DNA of 64,000 bases from Edaphochlamys debaryana (Eukaryota; Chlorophyta; Chlorophyceae; Chlamydomonadales). The notes below the pieces were generated by a model that was not told the DNA's origin, made no database searches, and was given only the letters and a program-made list of their open reading frames with translations. Positions 49,901 through 60,400 of the stretch are shown piece after piece. The stretch lies in assembly GCA_016858145.1 (NCBI GenBank), contig JAEHOE010000005.1, positions 1,488,001-1,552,000 of the forward strand. Direction: 5' to 3'. The translations under genes and the position numbers were made by a program. Every line of letters starts with the position of its first letter. Position 1 is the first letter of the stretch.

Positions 49901-52900
49901 GCGGGTGAGGGCGAGAATGTGGAGGGGAAACAGGGTCCTGTTCGGTTCGTGGGCTTATGTCAGAAACATGCGGACGCAATTTACAGGCGGCGCTGCGGCC
50001 CTTGAAACTTGCCAGGAGTTCTTGTCTGATCCCCGAAGCCCACTCCAGCGCCCCTCCCCATTCCACCGCCGTCCGTGCCCTCGCCTTCAACCTCCTGGTC
50101 CCCACCCCACCCCAGATCGGCTCCATCTTCTCCGGCCTCACCGCCGCCGCAGCCGCCAAGAACGAATCCCAGAGAGCGGTGCGCAGGGCGCACTGCGGGA
50201 CTGCCCGAACGTTGTGTGGGCCAACGCAACTGCACCCTCCCTCCCTCCCCCCACCTTGCGTGCCTTTTCCTACCCCCAGGGCGGCCCCACCGCCGGCCCC
50301 CCAGACTTGGTGGAGAAGGTCAACCAGGTGGGGGCAAATGGGAGGGCGGCATTCGCGGGAGGTTATGCGCTTCAGACACTGTGCTTTGTTACTCACGCTC
50401 AGGGCTCGACCAGGTGGGGCAGATCGGGATCGGAGGGAGGCCTTAGGGGCAGGTGCTCTCAACACGGAACTTGTATCGCTCAAGCTCGCAAGCTCTCAGG
50501 TCATCGGTCGCGCTCTCAAGCTTTCCGTCCCGCCTGCATAGGCAACACGATTCCCCACCTCCCTCCACTCCGCTTCCCAAACACACCTCCTCACCTCCGC
50601 GCCTCCGAATCCCCGGCTCATGCGAGCAGCCCTTCATCTCCCCTCCCCACCCCACCTCCCCCCCAGGCCCTGCACGCTGCCTTTGACCGCCCGGACGTGG
50701 ATGTGTCGCTGGAGGGAGCCCAGGGGGCGGGGGCCGAGGGGGGCCGGGGCGCGGGCGAGGGCGGCAGCGTGGCAGCCCTGCGGGGGGTGGACCTGCTGAG
50801 GGACAAGCTGGTGGACCAGGTGTGTGTGGGGAGGAAAGGATCGGAAGCCTTGTACTCCTGCTAGGCAAGGGGAGCGGGGCGGGATGGGGTGAGGGGAACG
50901 GGTGGCGGAAGGTGGCAGGTGGTCGGGGGAGGCCAAAGGCTCCTGACAAGTGTTGACCCTCCTTTCGGGACATGCGGTTTCGCGCTTCAGCTCACCCTGT
51001 TGCGGTGACCACTGCAGCCTTTACCGCTGAAGCCACACCGTCTGTTACTCGTTTCCGACCACCCTTCTGCTGCACCACCCCTCCTCTCCCCCAGGCCCGG
51101 CTGCTGGTGTGGCACGTGTGGATGGTGTTCCGGCTGCAGGTGACCGCCGCCACCGAGGTGAGGCAGGACGGATGCAGGCGGGGTCGCGTGGATGTTGCAT
51201 GAGGAAGAGGGTCTTTGATTCTGAGGGCTCCCAACCATTCGGTATGCATCCTGTCCTTTCAGACCCCGTCTCTGTGCCCGGCTTTAACGCTAAAGCCTTT
51301 GCAATCCTGTGCTTGCCCCCAGGTCCTGGCGGTCACCCGCGGCATGTGGTCCTGGCTGCTGCGCTGCGTGTGGCACCTGGCGGCGGCGGCGGCGCTGCTG
51401 GCGGCCATGGGGGTGGCGGCGGCGGCCGGCGGCGCCGTGGCGGCGGTGGCGTGGGCGCTCGGCGGCGCCATCCGGCAGACGCAGGTGCGGTGACGCGGTC
51501 GATGCATTGCGCGGGGGTGACGGGATGTGTCCAAGGCTGCGATTATATGGTCCCCACGTGAGCTGTTAACTCTATAGCTGGGTTGTGACTCTACGCCCAC
51601 ACCTCGCCACTCACGCCTAGCCCATGTTGCCACCACCAGCCTCGACCTGTATCCACGCGCTCAGCGCTCCCGCTCCCCGCACCTCACGCCCCCTCCCCTG
51701 CTTACCCCTCCCTCCCTCCCTCCCTCCCCTCACCCCTCCCTCCCCCACCGCAGGCGCTGGCCTCCGCCGAGGTGAGGGCGCGACGCGTGTGGGCGCCCCT
51801 GGCCCTGCGCACCCTGGACACAGCCATGGGCCTGGCGCGGCCCCTGCTGGGCCCCGAGGGGCCCGCGGCGGGCCCGGGGCCCGCCGCTGCCGGAGGCAAG
51901 GACGTGAGCGTCAGGGCGGAGGAGGCCAAGGAGGAGGCCAAGGAGGAGCAGGGTGGGGAGAAGGGGTTGCTTGAGAAGGCGGCGGAAGGCGCCAAGGCCG
52001 GTGGGGCTAAGGTGGCGGAGGGGGCCAAGGCCGGCGGAGCCAAGGTGGCGGAGGGCCTGGCGAAGGCCGTCGAGGGCGCGGGCAAGGCTGTGGGTCTGGG
52101 CAAGGAGACGGCGGCGGAGCCGGGCAGTCCCAAGGGAGAGACGAAGGAGGGCGCGGCGAAGGCCGAGGCCGGTACCGAGCCCAAGCCGGTGGAGACCAAG
52201 CAGCAGCAGCAGCAGCCCCAGGCCGCCGCCCGCACCGGCGGCGGCCCGGTGGCGGTCGCCTCCCGCGCCGCCTCGCCCCTGGCGGCTGCGCTGGCGCAGG
52301 CGCGGGCCGGCGCCCGGGCCTGGCTGGGGTCGCTGAGGAGCACCGTGGCAGCGCTGGTGCCGAGGTGGGCGGGTGTGGTGTTGGTTACTAGGCCTCTTGC
52401 TGCTTTCTTACATCTAGCTCTTGTCCGTCCGCTAGCCCTGCGCTTCATCCGCACCAGCTACGGTACACCTCCACTTCCTCCACTGCACCTTCCTCGTCTA
52501 CCTTCCTCTGCCATCACCTCTACCCTCCTCCCCTCCCCTCTCCCCCCACAGGGACGGCGAGGCGCAGGCCGCCGCCGCCGCCCGCTCGCTGCAGGCGCGC
52601 ACGGGCCTAACGGGGCTGGCGGCCTCCGCGGACGCAGCCTACGGCTCCACGGCCCGCCTGGCGCGGGCCTCGCTGGCGGCGCTGGGGGACATGGCGGGGA
52701 ACGTCATCGTGGACGTGTCGCGCAGGTGGGGAGGGCTTGGGAAAAGAGCTTGTACCGGGTTTGGGGCTGTTGGTGTTGGGAGCATCTGGTGCGTTTGTCC
52801 GGTCTGGGGCGGAGTTGCTGACGGGAGGGATGTGCAGGCTGCCCTCAAGCCCCACCGACCAGGGCCTTGTGCCATGTACTTGGTACCGTGGCCCCTACGG

Positions 52901-53299
52901 GGGAATGCGCCATCTGCACGCCCGCTCCACCAGCCAAGAACTTGTGCTCTCCGCCCTGTGCCCTTCCCCAGGTACCGCATCCCGCTGCCCAAGTGGGCCT
53001 GGCTCCAGAGTCGGGCGGTGCAGCTGGGCAAGGACACGGCGGTGGCCTCCTTCGCGCGCGTGGCGGGGCAGGGCCCGGCCACCCTGGTGGCCGGGGTGGT
53101 GGGGGCTGCGGCGCCCGGCCGCAGCAACGGCGGCGGACAGGCGGCGGCCGGCGGCGGCGGCAAGGAGGCGCAGGCGGGGGCGGAGGAGGCGGAGGCGATG
53201 GCGCGGCTGCAGGAGCAGCAGGGTGTGCCGGCCGAGGACGGAGAGCAGGGCAAGGGCAAAGGCACGGCGGAGCAGGCGGAGGCGCAGGCGGCGCAGTGA
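46999..53299 (+). CDS. Giant LEA/perilipin-like 11-mer amphipathic repeat protein, membrane-associated
   Basis: Exons 46999..47194, 47448..49002, 49247..49366, 49670..49829, 50116..50178, 50280..50327, 50667..50819, 51095..51157, 51323..51484, 51754..52364, 52552..52725, 52972..53299 give 1210 residues. The large second exon (residues 66-583) is almost entirely Ala, Gly, Thr, Lys, Glu and Asp in imperfect 11-mers such as GKATEAAGDVT and GKAAETAGGAA. These should form long weakly hydrophobic amphipathic helices, as in LEA proteins, perilipins and synucleins. It ends in an aromatic patch (WWYFLFVQL). Helical segments follow, including a hydrophobic stretch at about residues 797-830 (WLLRCVWHLAAAAALLAAMG), then another KAGGAKVAEG repeat block, a Gln run, and a charged tail. 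No enzyme motif is seen. Lipid-droplet or membrane coating, or desiccation protection, are guesses from composition. A 5' UTR intron probably precedes the start. Confidence 0.72.
47540..48900 (+). repeat. 11-mer amphipathic repeat region
   Basis: About 450 codons in one exon repeat an 11-residue pattern of Gly-Lys-Ala/Thr-x-x-Ala-Ala-Gly type, with DNA rich in GGCGCCGCCG. Bulky hydrophobic residues are almost absent. Unit edges drift, so the copy number is approximate (about 40). Confidence 0.65.
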
Positions 53300-54427
53300 G
53301 GCTGTGGAGCTCAGCGGTGTTGATGTAGGGAGGGTCATGCGTTGGGGCGGGCCCGGATTGGTTGTTGAGGGCGTTGTGGACCAAGTCTTTTGCGGGCTGA
53401 TTGTCTGGGCCCAAGTTAAGTCCGCTCAGGTAGCATGAATTAGGTAATAGGACATTGCTGGAGTGCCATTGGCTGTCACAGGTACAGTTGCATTGCCTGA
53501 TGGGCTGATGGAGCGTCTTTGACAGACCGCTGGAGCGTGTCTGCCGGAGGCCGTGGCTGTGGCCCGGCGGCGCTTGGAGCTCGGCGCGGGAAGCGGTATG
53601 AAGGTGGCGTGGCTCGTACTTCAACGTACGGCCATCGAATTGCAACATCCTTTGACCAGATCCATGTCTCATGCGCCGCCACGCGCGCGCGTACCACGCT
53701 ACCACCTGTCGGGCGCTCGGGGCCAGACGCTCTCAGGACATGTCAACTTCTCCCGCCCACCCCCCAATGACAGCCAGACCCATACCGGACTTCGGATTAG
53801 CATAGTCAGTAACTCCTCAGATCAATCTTCTTGCATAAAAGTGCAGCAGGACAACAGCAGGCCCTAAAATGAGATGAATTCACTGGCTAGGATCTAGTCG
53901 ATGCTCGAGCCGCAGCCAGGAGCACATGCTACTCTCACACACCCTCATGCCAGTATTAAGCCTGCAATGCTTCCCAAGCTCTATGCTGTCCCAACGCTCA
54001 TGGGCCGGTTGCTCTTGTCCCACGTAGTCCTCTCCCAGTACCAACGGCCCATGAGGCCATGCCGACGTCCGTCGTAGCATGCCCCCACCCGACATTTTCG
54101 CTTGATCTACTCCATTACTCTCTGTCCCAGTCTCCCCGCGACAAGGCATCTGCCCCTGCGTTGCTTCCTCGCCTCCCAGCGGCTCCGGCGGGTAACGCGA
54201 CACGCCTTGAAGCCTGGGCACCGCCTCCGCCATCCTCCGCCCCTAAGCGCCGACACCGTAGCTCCGCGACCGCCTCACAGCAAGCCTGTACGGAGATGGG
54301 AGTCGAAGAGGGACAGGGATTACAACAGTCAGCTATAACTCTGGACTTGCACCTTGCCCCGCGTGCACTCGAACCTGCCCCAATGGACGTCGGCCCCAAC
54401 TCACCCATAATCCTTGCGGCGTCGGGG
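53300..54427. other. Convergent intergenic region
   Basis: The 3' UTRs of the (+) 11-mer repeat gene and the (-) AP2-array gene meet here. I found no clear TGTAA on the plus strand. No gene is supported; the small frames have no recognisable content. Confidence 0.5.
54320..54324 (-). terminator. TGTAA polyadenylation signal of the AP2-array gene
   Basis: TTACA on the plus strand (TGTAA on the minus) lies about 105 bases beyond the stop codon at 54428-54430. Confidence 0.55.
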
Positions 54428-57400
54428 TCAGGCACGCGGCTGCAGCGGCGTGGGCGGTGAGGGCAGCAGCCCCTGCTCCTCCGTGTCCAGTCTCACGCCC
54501 ACAGGACCCACTGCAGGGCAACGCACGACAATGCAAAACGCCTGGAGCGAGGACGAAGCTCACCCGCCCTGCAACCCCTTGTTGCGCATCCCAGCCGCCT
54601 CTGTCCTTCTGTATGCATCACGCACGGCACCATGTTGCCCTGTGCGCTGGCCCATCCGCCCCGGCACTCACGTGGCCCCGTGGGCAGCTCCTCGTCCGGC
54701 TCCCGGAGCACAGCCACCAGCGGCCCCCTGGGGGCCTCCGCCGGCAGCCCGAGCGCCGCGCACTTGAGCTCCTTGCGCGGCCCCGTAGCGAGCGCCCCGC
54801 GCAGGGCGGCGGTAGCAGCCCTCGATTGTGGCAACGCAGGCTCTCCGCCGCTGCCCGACGCAGCGGATCCCATGGGCCCTGGCCGCAGCGTTAAGGGAGC
54901 CACAGAGCCCGTACCCGCCGGCTGAGTGCTGCCGCCCTCCCCTCCGCCCTCCGCTCGCAGCGACTGAAGGCTGCTCACCACGTGCCGTGCCGGGCCCAGC
55001 CGCGCCTGCGCCCCGTCCCTGCTACCCGCCTGGAGGCCCTCCATGGGCTCGGGTCCGCTCCTCTCCTCTGAAGCCTGCCCCGAGCCGGCAGCGCCGGGAG
55101 CCGCCGCCGAAGGTGCGGCCCCGTTGGCCCCCGCTGCGGGCTGAGGCACCCGGGGCACCACGGGCCGGGTCTTCGAGTCGTTCCACTCCGAGGGGAAGTT
55201 GAGCTGAAGGACTTGGCTCTGGCCGGCATTGAAGCGGTCGACGGCGGCGCGGTCAAAAGCCCGTGCGGCTTCCTTGGGGCAATCGTAAGACCCCAGACTC
55301 TTGGTCACGCCAGAGATCCTGATAGATGACTCAAAACGGCGACTTCCCGGTAAGAGGTACACGCCCCGGGGCAGCTCTCGGCGGCCTGCAGGGGTAGGTA
55401 CGGTAAGGCGAGAGCATGGAGGATTCTGCATCGGAGCATGAGGCTGCAGAGAAAAGGCATGGAACCAACGGCACGGGCTCAGCGCCGGTTAAGTACTACA
55501 CCTTGTTGTCCGTACGTAGCGATGCCCTCGTGCCGTCACAATGCCGACCGCTCAGGACCTCGCTCACCTGCCAACCTGCTGGCTGGCCTCACGAGCCCGG
55601 CGGGCCTGGGGGCCGCTAAGGACGGGGGACTGCTGCCTTGCGCAGCCCCAGCGGGGCCCTGGGCGCCACGAGCCTGCGCGCCGCTGACCCCTCCGGTAGC
55701 AGGGGGGCCCAGCGCCGCCTGCGCCTGCGCCCCGCTGCCCCCCTCGAGGCCCCCCATCGGCTGCGGACCACTGCCCTCCTCGGAGCCCTGCCCCGAGCCG
55801 GTAGTTCCGAGAGCAGCCGCTGGAAGTGCCGCCCCGCTGCCCACCGCCGCAGGCTGAGGCATGAGAGGCATGCGGGGCACCACTGGCCGCCCCTGGGCCG
55901 GGTCGCTCCACTCGGACGGGTAGTTGAGCTGCAGTGGCCTGGCGTTGGGTTCCACATTGTATCGCTGCACGGCAGCACGGTCGAAGGCACGCGCAGCCTC
56001 CTCGGGGGTAGCGTACGTCCCAAGACCCTTGCTCTTGGCGTTCACATGTATTGACGCTATGAAGCGGCGACCGCCCTTGTGCCGATGCACACCTCGGGGC
56101 AGGTCTCGGGGGCCTAGTTGGCAATGGGAACGGGTACAAACCAACGCAGTATCAACCGCAAATGTTTTAGGCCTGGGCATGGCATGGCAGGACCTGCGTG
56201 CGCAGCACCTGTGAACAAGCGTGCGCCCCCGATAGCACCCCGTTGCCCACCTGGCTCGTTTGAGTCCTTCTGGAGCGCCAACCGGGCCGCCGCCCGTGCT
56301 CTGTTGCTCTCCGCAAGCCATGCGGGGCCTGAAGGCGGCTGCATGCCGCTGTTCCCGGCCGCGGGGTGGGGCGCGCTGCGCACCACCGGCAGCCCCTGCG
56401 CTGGGTCACTCCATTCTGAGGGGAAGTGCAGCCGCAACACCTTGCTGCTGCCGAGGTTGTACCGATCTACATTTGCTCTGTCGACCATGCGACAGGCTTG
56501 CTGCTCGGTGGACCAAACACCGAGATACTTCTTGACGTTTCCCACGTGGATGTATGCCATGTACCGACCGCCGAGTACCCTCCTGACCCCCCGCCGGACA
56601 CGGCCACACAGGCCCCGTCCGCTCTCCGTGTCACCGATTGGCTCGCCTGTGTCGTCCCCGTCGCTCCCAGCGGCTTCAGCCGCAGCGGCAGCGTGTTCTT
56701 GGCTTCCACCGTCTGCCACGAGGCCAGAGGCCCCCGGCTGTTGGAGCTCGGGGGCCCTGCCACTGTTGTGGCCAACGACCCCGGAGACCGTGCTCTGGCG
56801 CTCGTTCAGCGGCACGCGTTGTGGAGCCGCTTCGGGTGCGCTCGCGCGGGGCTGGGGCGGTGAGACAGGGCACACGGCGCTCGGCGGAGCGTCCGATGCT
56901 CTGGCCCCTCCAGCCGCAGGGGGGCCCAGCACCGCCTGCGCCCCGCTGCCCCCCTCGAGGCCCTCCATCGGCTGCGGGCCGCCGCTGCCCTCCGCCGAGC
57001 CCTGCAACGAGCCGGCAGCGCCGGGAGCCGTGACCGGGGCTGGGACCTCGCTGCCCCCGGCTGCGGGCTGAGGCACCAGAGGCAGCACGGGCCGTACGCC
57101 GAGGTCGCTCCACTCCGAGGGGTAGTTGAGCTGCAGCTGCCTCGAGCTCTGTGCCTCGTTGTACCGCTGCACGGCGGCCCGGTCGAAGGCACGCGCGGCC
57201 TCGTCAGCTGTGTCGTAGATCCCCAGATACTTCCGTACTCCCAGCACTCTGATCTCCGCAATGTAGTGCTTTCTGCCGGCAGGTGTCCAACACACGCCCC
57301 GGGGCAGGTCTTGGGGGGCTGCGGGGCAAACACAAGCGCGGGGTATTAATTAGAGGAGCGCAGAACATAGGTCTGTGCAGGTTATGGCAATGAAGGGCGA

Positions 57401-60400
57401 GGCGTGGATGAAGGGCGAGGCAGTGAAAAGCGTGCGCCCCGCACTAATAAAGGAGTGTAGACGTGCCAACACCTTCTTTCCTACCTGGCTTTACTAACTC
57501 TTTCCGGGGCGTCGGCCGGCGCACTGCTATCCCTGCGGAGCGTGGCCGGGCCGGTGTCGCACTGCCCCCCGTCGTGGCGACCTGAGGCACCAGGGATACC
57601 AAGGGCCGGCCCAGAGCCGGATCGCTCCACTCCGCGGGATAGTTGAGCTGCAGCGTGTTGCACTCGCCGGCGTTGAACTTCTCCACCGCTGCCCGATCGT
57701 ACAGCCTGCCCGCTTCTTTGGGCGTAGAACACGTGCCGAGGTACGTCAGCTTCCCGCCGCGCGCGATGGTGGCCCGGTAGCGGCCAGGCGGACGCTCGAA
57801 AACCCCCCGGGGCAGGCCGCCGGGCTTACGTCCGGCATGGGGGGCTCCGGGGGCCTCGGCAGCGCTTGCCGCCGGTTCGCCCGCGTCGCCAGCCTCCCTT
57901 GCCCGTTTGCGGGGCGCGAGCGCCGGGGCGCCAGCGGCGGCAACTGCAATTGTGAGGGAACGTGCACCGCTTTAGGAGGGCCACCGTGCAGCGGTACATG
58001 AACACAGCTAATCATACACAAAGACCCGAGCCTGGCTGGGCTGTAAGCGCTCCTACCTTTCGACAAAGCAGGCTGGGGCACCAGGGGCACCACACGCCGC
58101 AACTCGGTCTCGCTCCACTCGGAGGGGAAGTTGAGCTGCAGCTGGCTCGAGCTCAGTGCCTCGTTGTACCGCTGCACGGCGGCGTGGTCGACCACACGCG
58201 CGGCCTCCTCAGGGGTCGCGTAGTATCCCAGGCCCCTCGATCCACCTTGGCAGGCGACTCTCGCCACGAAGCGGCAGCCGTGAGGGGCCCGGTACACGCC
58301 CTGGGGCAGGTCACGAGCGCCTGTCAGGGGCAAACGGGAGGGTTCTTGATACACGTCAGTAGAGGTCAAGTCAAAACGCATAGAAACGGACATCATCGTG
58401 GCACGACGTAGGATTGGCTTGGAGTCCACAACAAATGACTACGAACAAGGTCGGGCGCCTGCACACCCAGCTGCTTGTCCAACCTGCTACCCGACACGCC
58501 GCCTTCGCTCCTCACCTGTCTCCGAGCGGCGTGCCGAATGTGCCTGTCCCTCGGTGCCCTCCCCCTCCTCAGCGGGGCCAGGCTGTGCGTGGCTGCCCTC
58601 TGCGGCCCCCACTGCGGGGCCCTGGGCGCCAGACACCTGCGCCTCGCTGCCCCCCTTGAGGCCATCCATCGGCTGCAGGCCGCTGCCCTCCTCGGAGCCC
58701 CCACCGGAGTCTGCAGCGCCGGGAGCCGCCGCCCCGCCGTCCTCCGCCGCGGGAGGGGGCACCCGGGGCACCACGGCTTGCACAGCGGGGTCGCTCCACT
58801 CCGCCGGGTAGTTGAGCCGCAGTGCCCACGCACTCAGCCCCTCGTTGTACCGCTGCACGGCAGCCCGGTCGTACGCCCGGGCGGCCCCCTCGAGGGTATC
58901 AAAGATCCCCAGACTCTTCATCCTGGTCCGCATTGCCAGTTGCGCTTCGTACTTGCCACCAGGTTGCGAAGATACGCCCCGCGGCAGCCCTTGAGGGTCT
59001 GTAGAGAAAGGCGCGAGCACAGGTCACCGACACCGACAGTGTGGTACAGCGGCAGCATATGGCACAGGAAGACCGGAGTCGGTTATGGCGATTAGATTGG
59101 CGGCATGCTGGCATACTACGGGGACCTCAAGCCTTCGCCCTAGTCACACTGCCTACCCGGTCCCGTTGCGTCCTCTCCCGGCTCCGACCGGCTTGCCACC
59201 ACGGCTTGCCCCTTGTCGGCTGCCGTATGCTCAGCGGGGCCGAGAGCTGGCTGAGAATTCAGGCGGCCGCCCTGCACGACCCCAGCGGGGGCCCTGCCGC
59301 CAGGGGCCTGCGCCCCGCCGGCAGCAGGGGGGCCCAGCGCCGCCTGCGCCTGCGCCCCGCTGCCCCCCTCCAGGCCATCCATCGCTCGCGGGCCGCTGCC
59401 CTCCTCAGAGCCCTGCCCCGAGCCTGCAGCGCCGGGAACCCCCTCCCCGCTGCCCTCCACCGCGGGAGGGGGCACCCGGGGCACCACGGGCCGCCCCTGG
59501 GCAGGGTCGCTCCACTCCAATGGAAAGTTGAGGTGCAGCTTGCCGCCCTCACTGGCGTTGTAGTAAGTAACGGCAGCCCGGTCGACTGCTCGGCCTGCCT
59601 CCTCCGGCGATGCCCAGATCCCCAGGTGCCGTGCCTTCCCATCCCGCCAGATGGAGGCAGAATAGCGAGTGCCCATGAAGCGTGAGACCCCTCGTGGAAG
59701 GCCAAAAGGGCCGCGAGCGCCGTGTGGGCCGGCAGCCGGCTGGGCCAGGGCTGGCCTGGTCTGCGCCTCCACCCCCGCAGCATGCCCTGCCGCAGGGCCA
59801 ACTGCAGGAGGCGAAGGGGCGCGGTGCGGAGGCGGAGGCTGCGGCTGGGGCGTGCTGCCCCGCTGCGCCTTGGCCTGCGCTGCTGCACTCACAGGCCAAG
59901 GCAGCGGGGCTCTTAGGGAAAGAAGGCGTGGCGGCTGCGGCCGGGGTTGGCTGCTGTCCTGCTGGGCTGGTAGGCAACCGGTGCCCGGCGGCTGCCCCTG
60001 AGGGCTGGCGGGTTGCGGCTGCAGGCGACCCTCCGGTGCGCCGGCCTGATGGCTCCTCGCCGCTGCCTCACTCGGCTGCATGCCGGACCGTGCCCCGCAT
60101 GACCCGGCCATGCCGGCTTCGAACATCTGCCCACCAGGTACCGGTTCCGGCTGCTGCCGCCGCTCGAAGCCCGGGGCTGCCTCCTCCTGCCTAGACACCT
60201 CGGCCGGTTGCAATGGCCGGTCCCCATCCGCCTGCGGGGCTCCAGAGCCTGGCTGCCGCCGCTGCTGCCGCTGTGGTGCTGGTGCGGGTGGTGGTGGCGG
60301 GGGTACGTTGGGGCACACAGCGCTTGGCGATGCTGCGCCCTCCGCGAGCCCGGCAGAATCCGCATGCGCCAGGGGCTGGGGGCTGCTGCCATCCGCAGCC

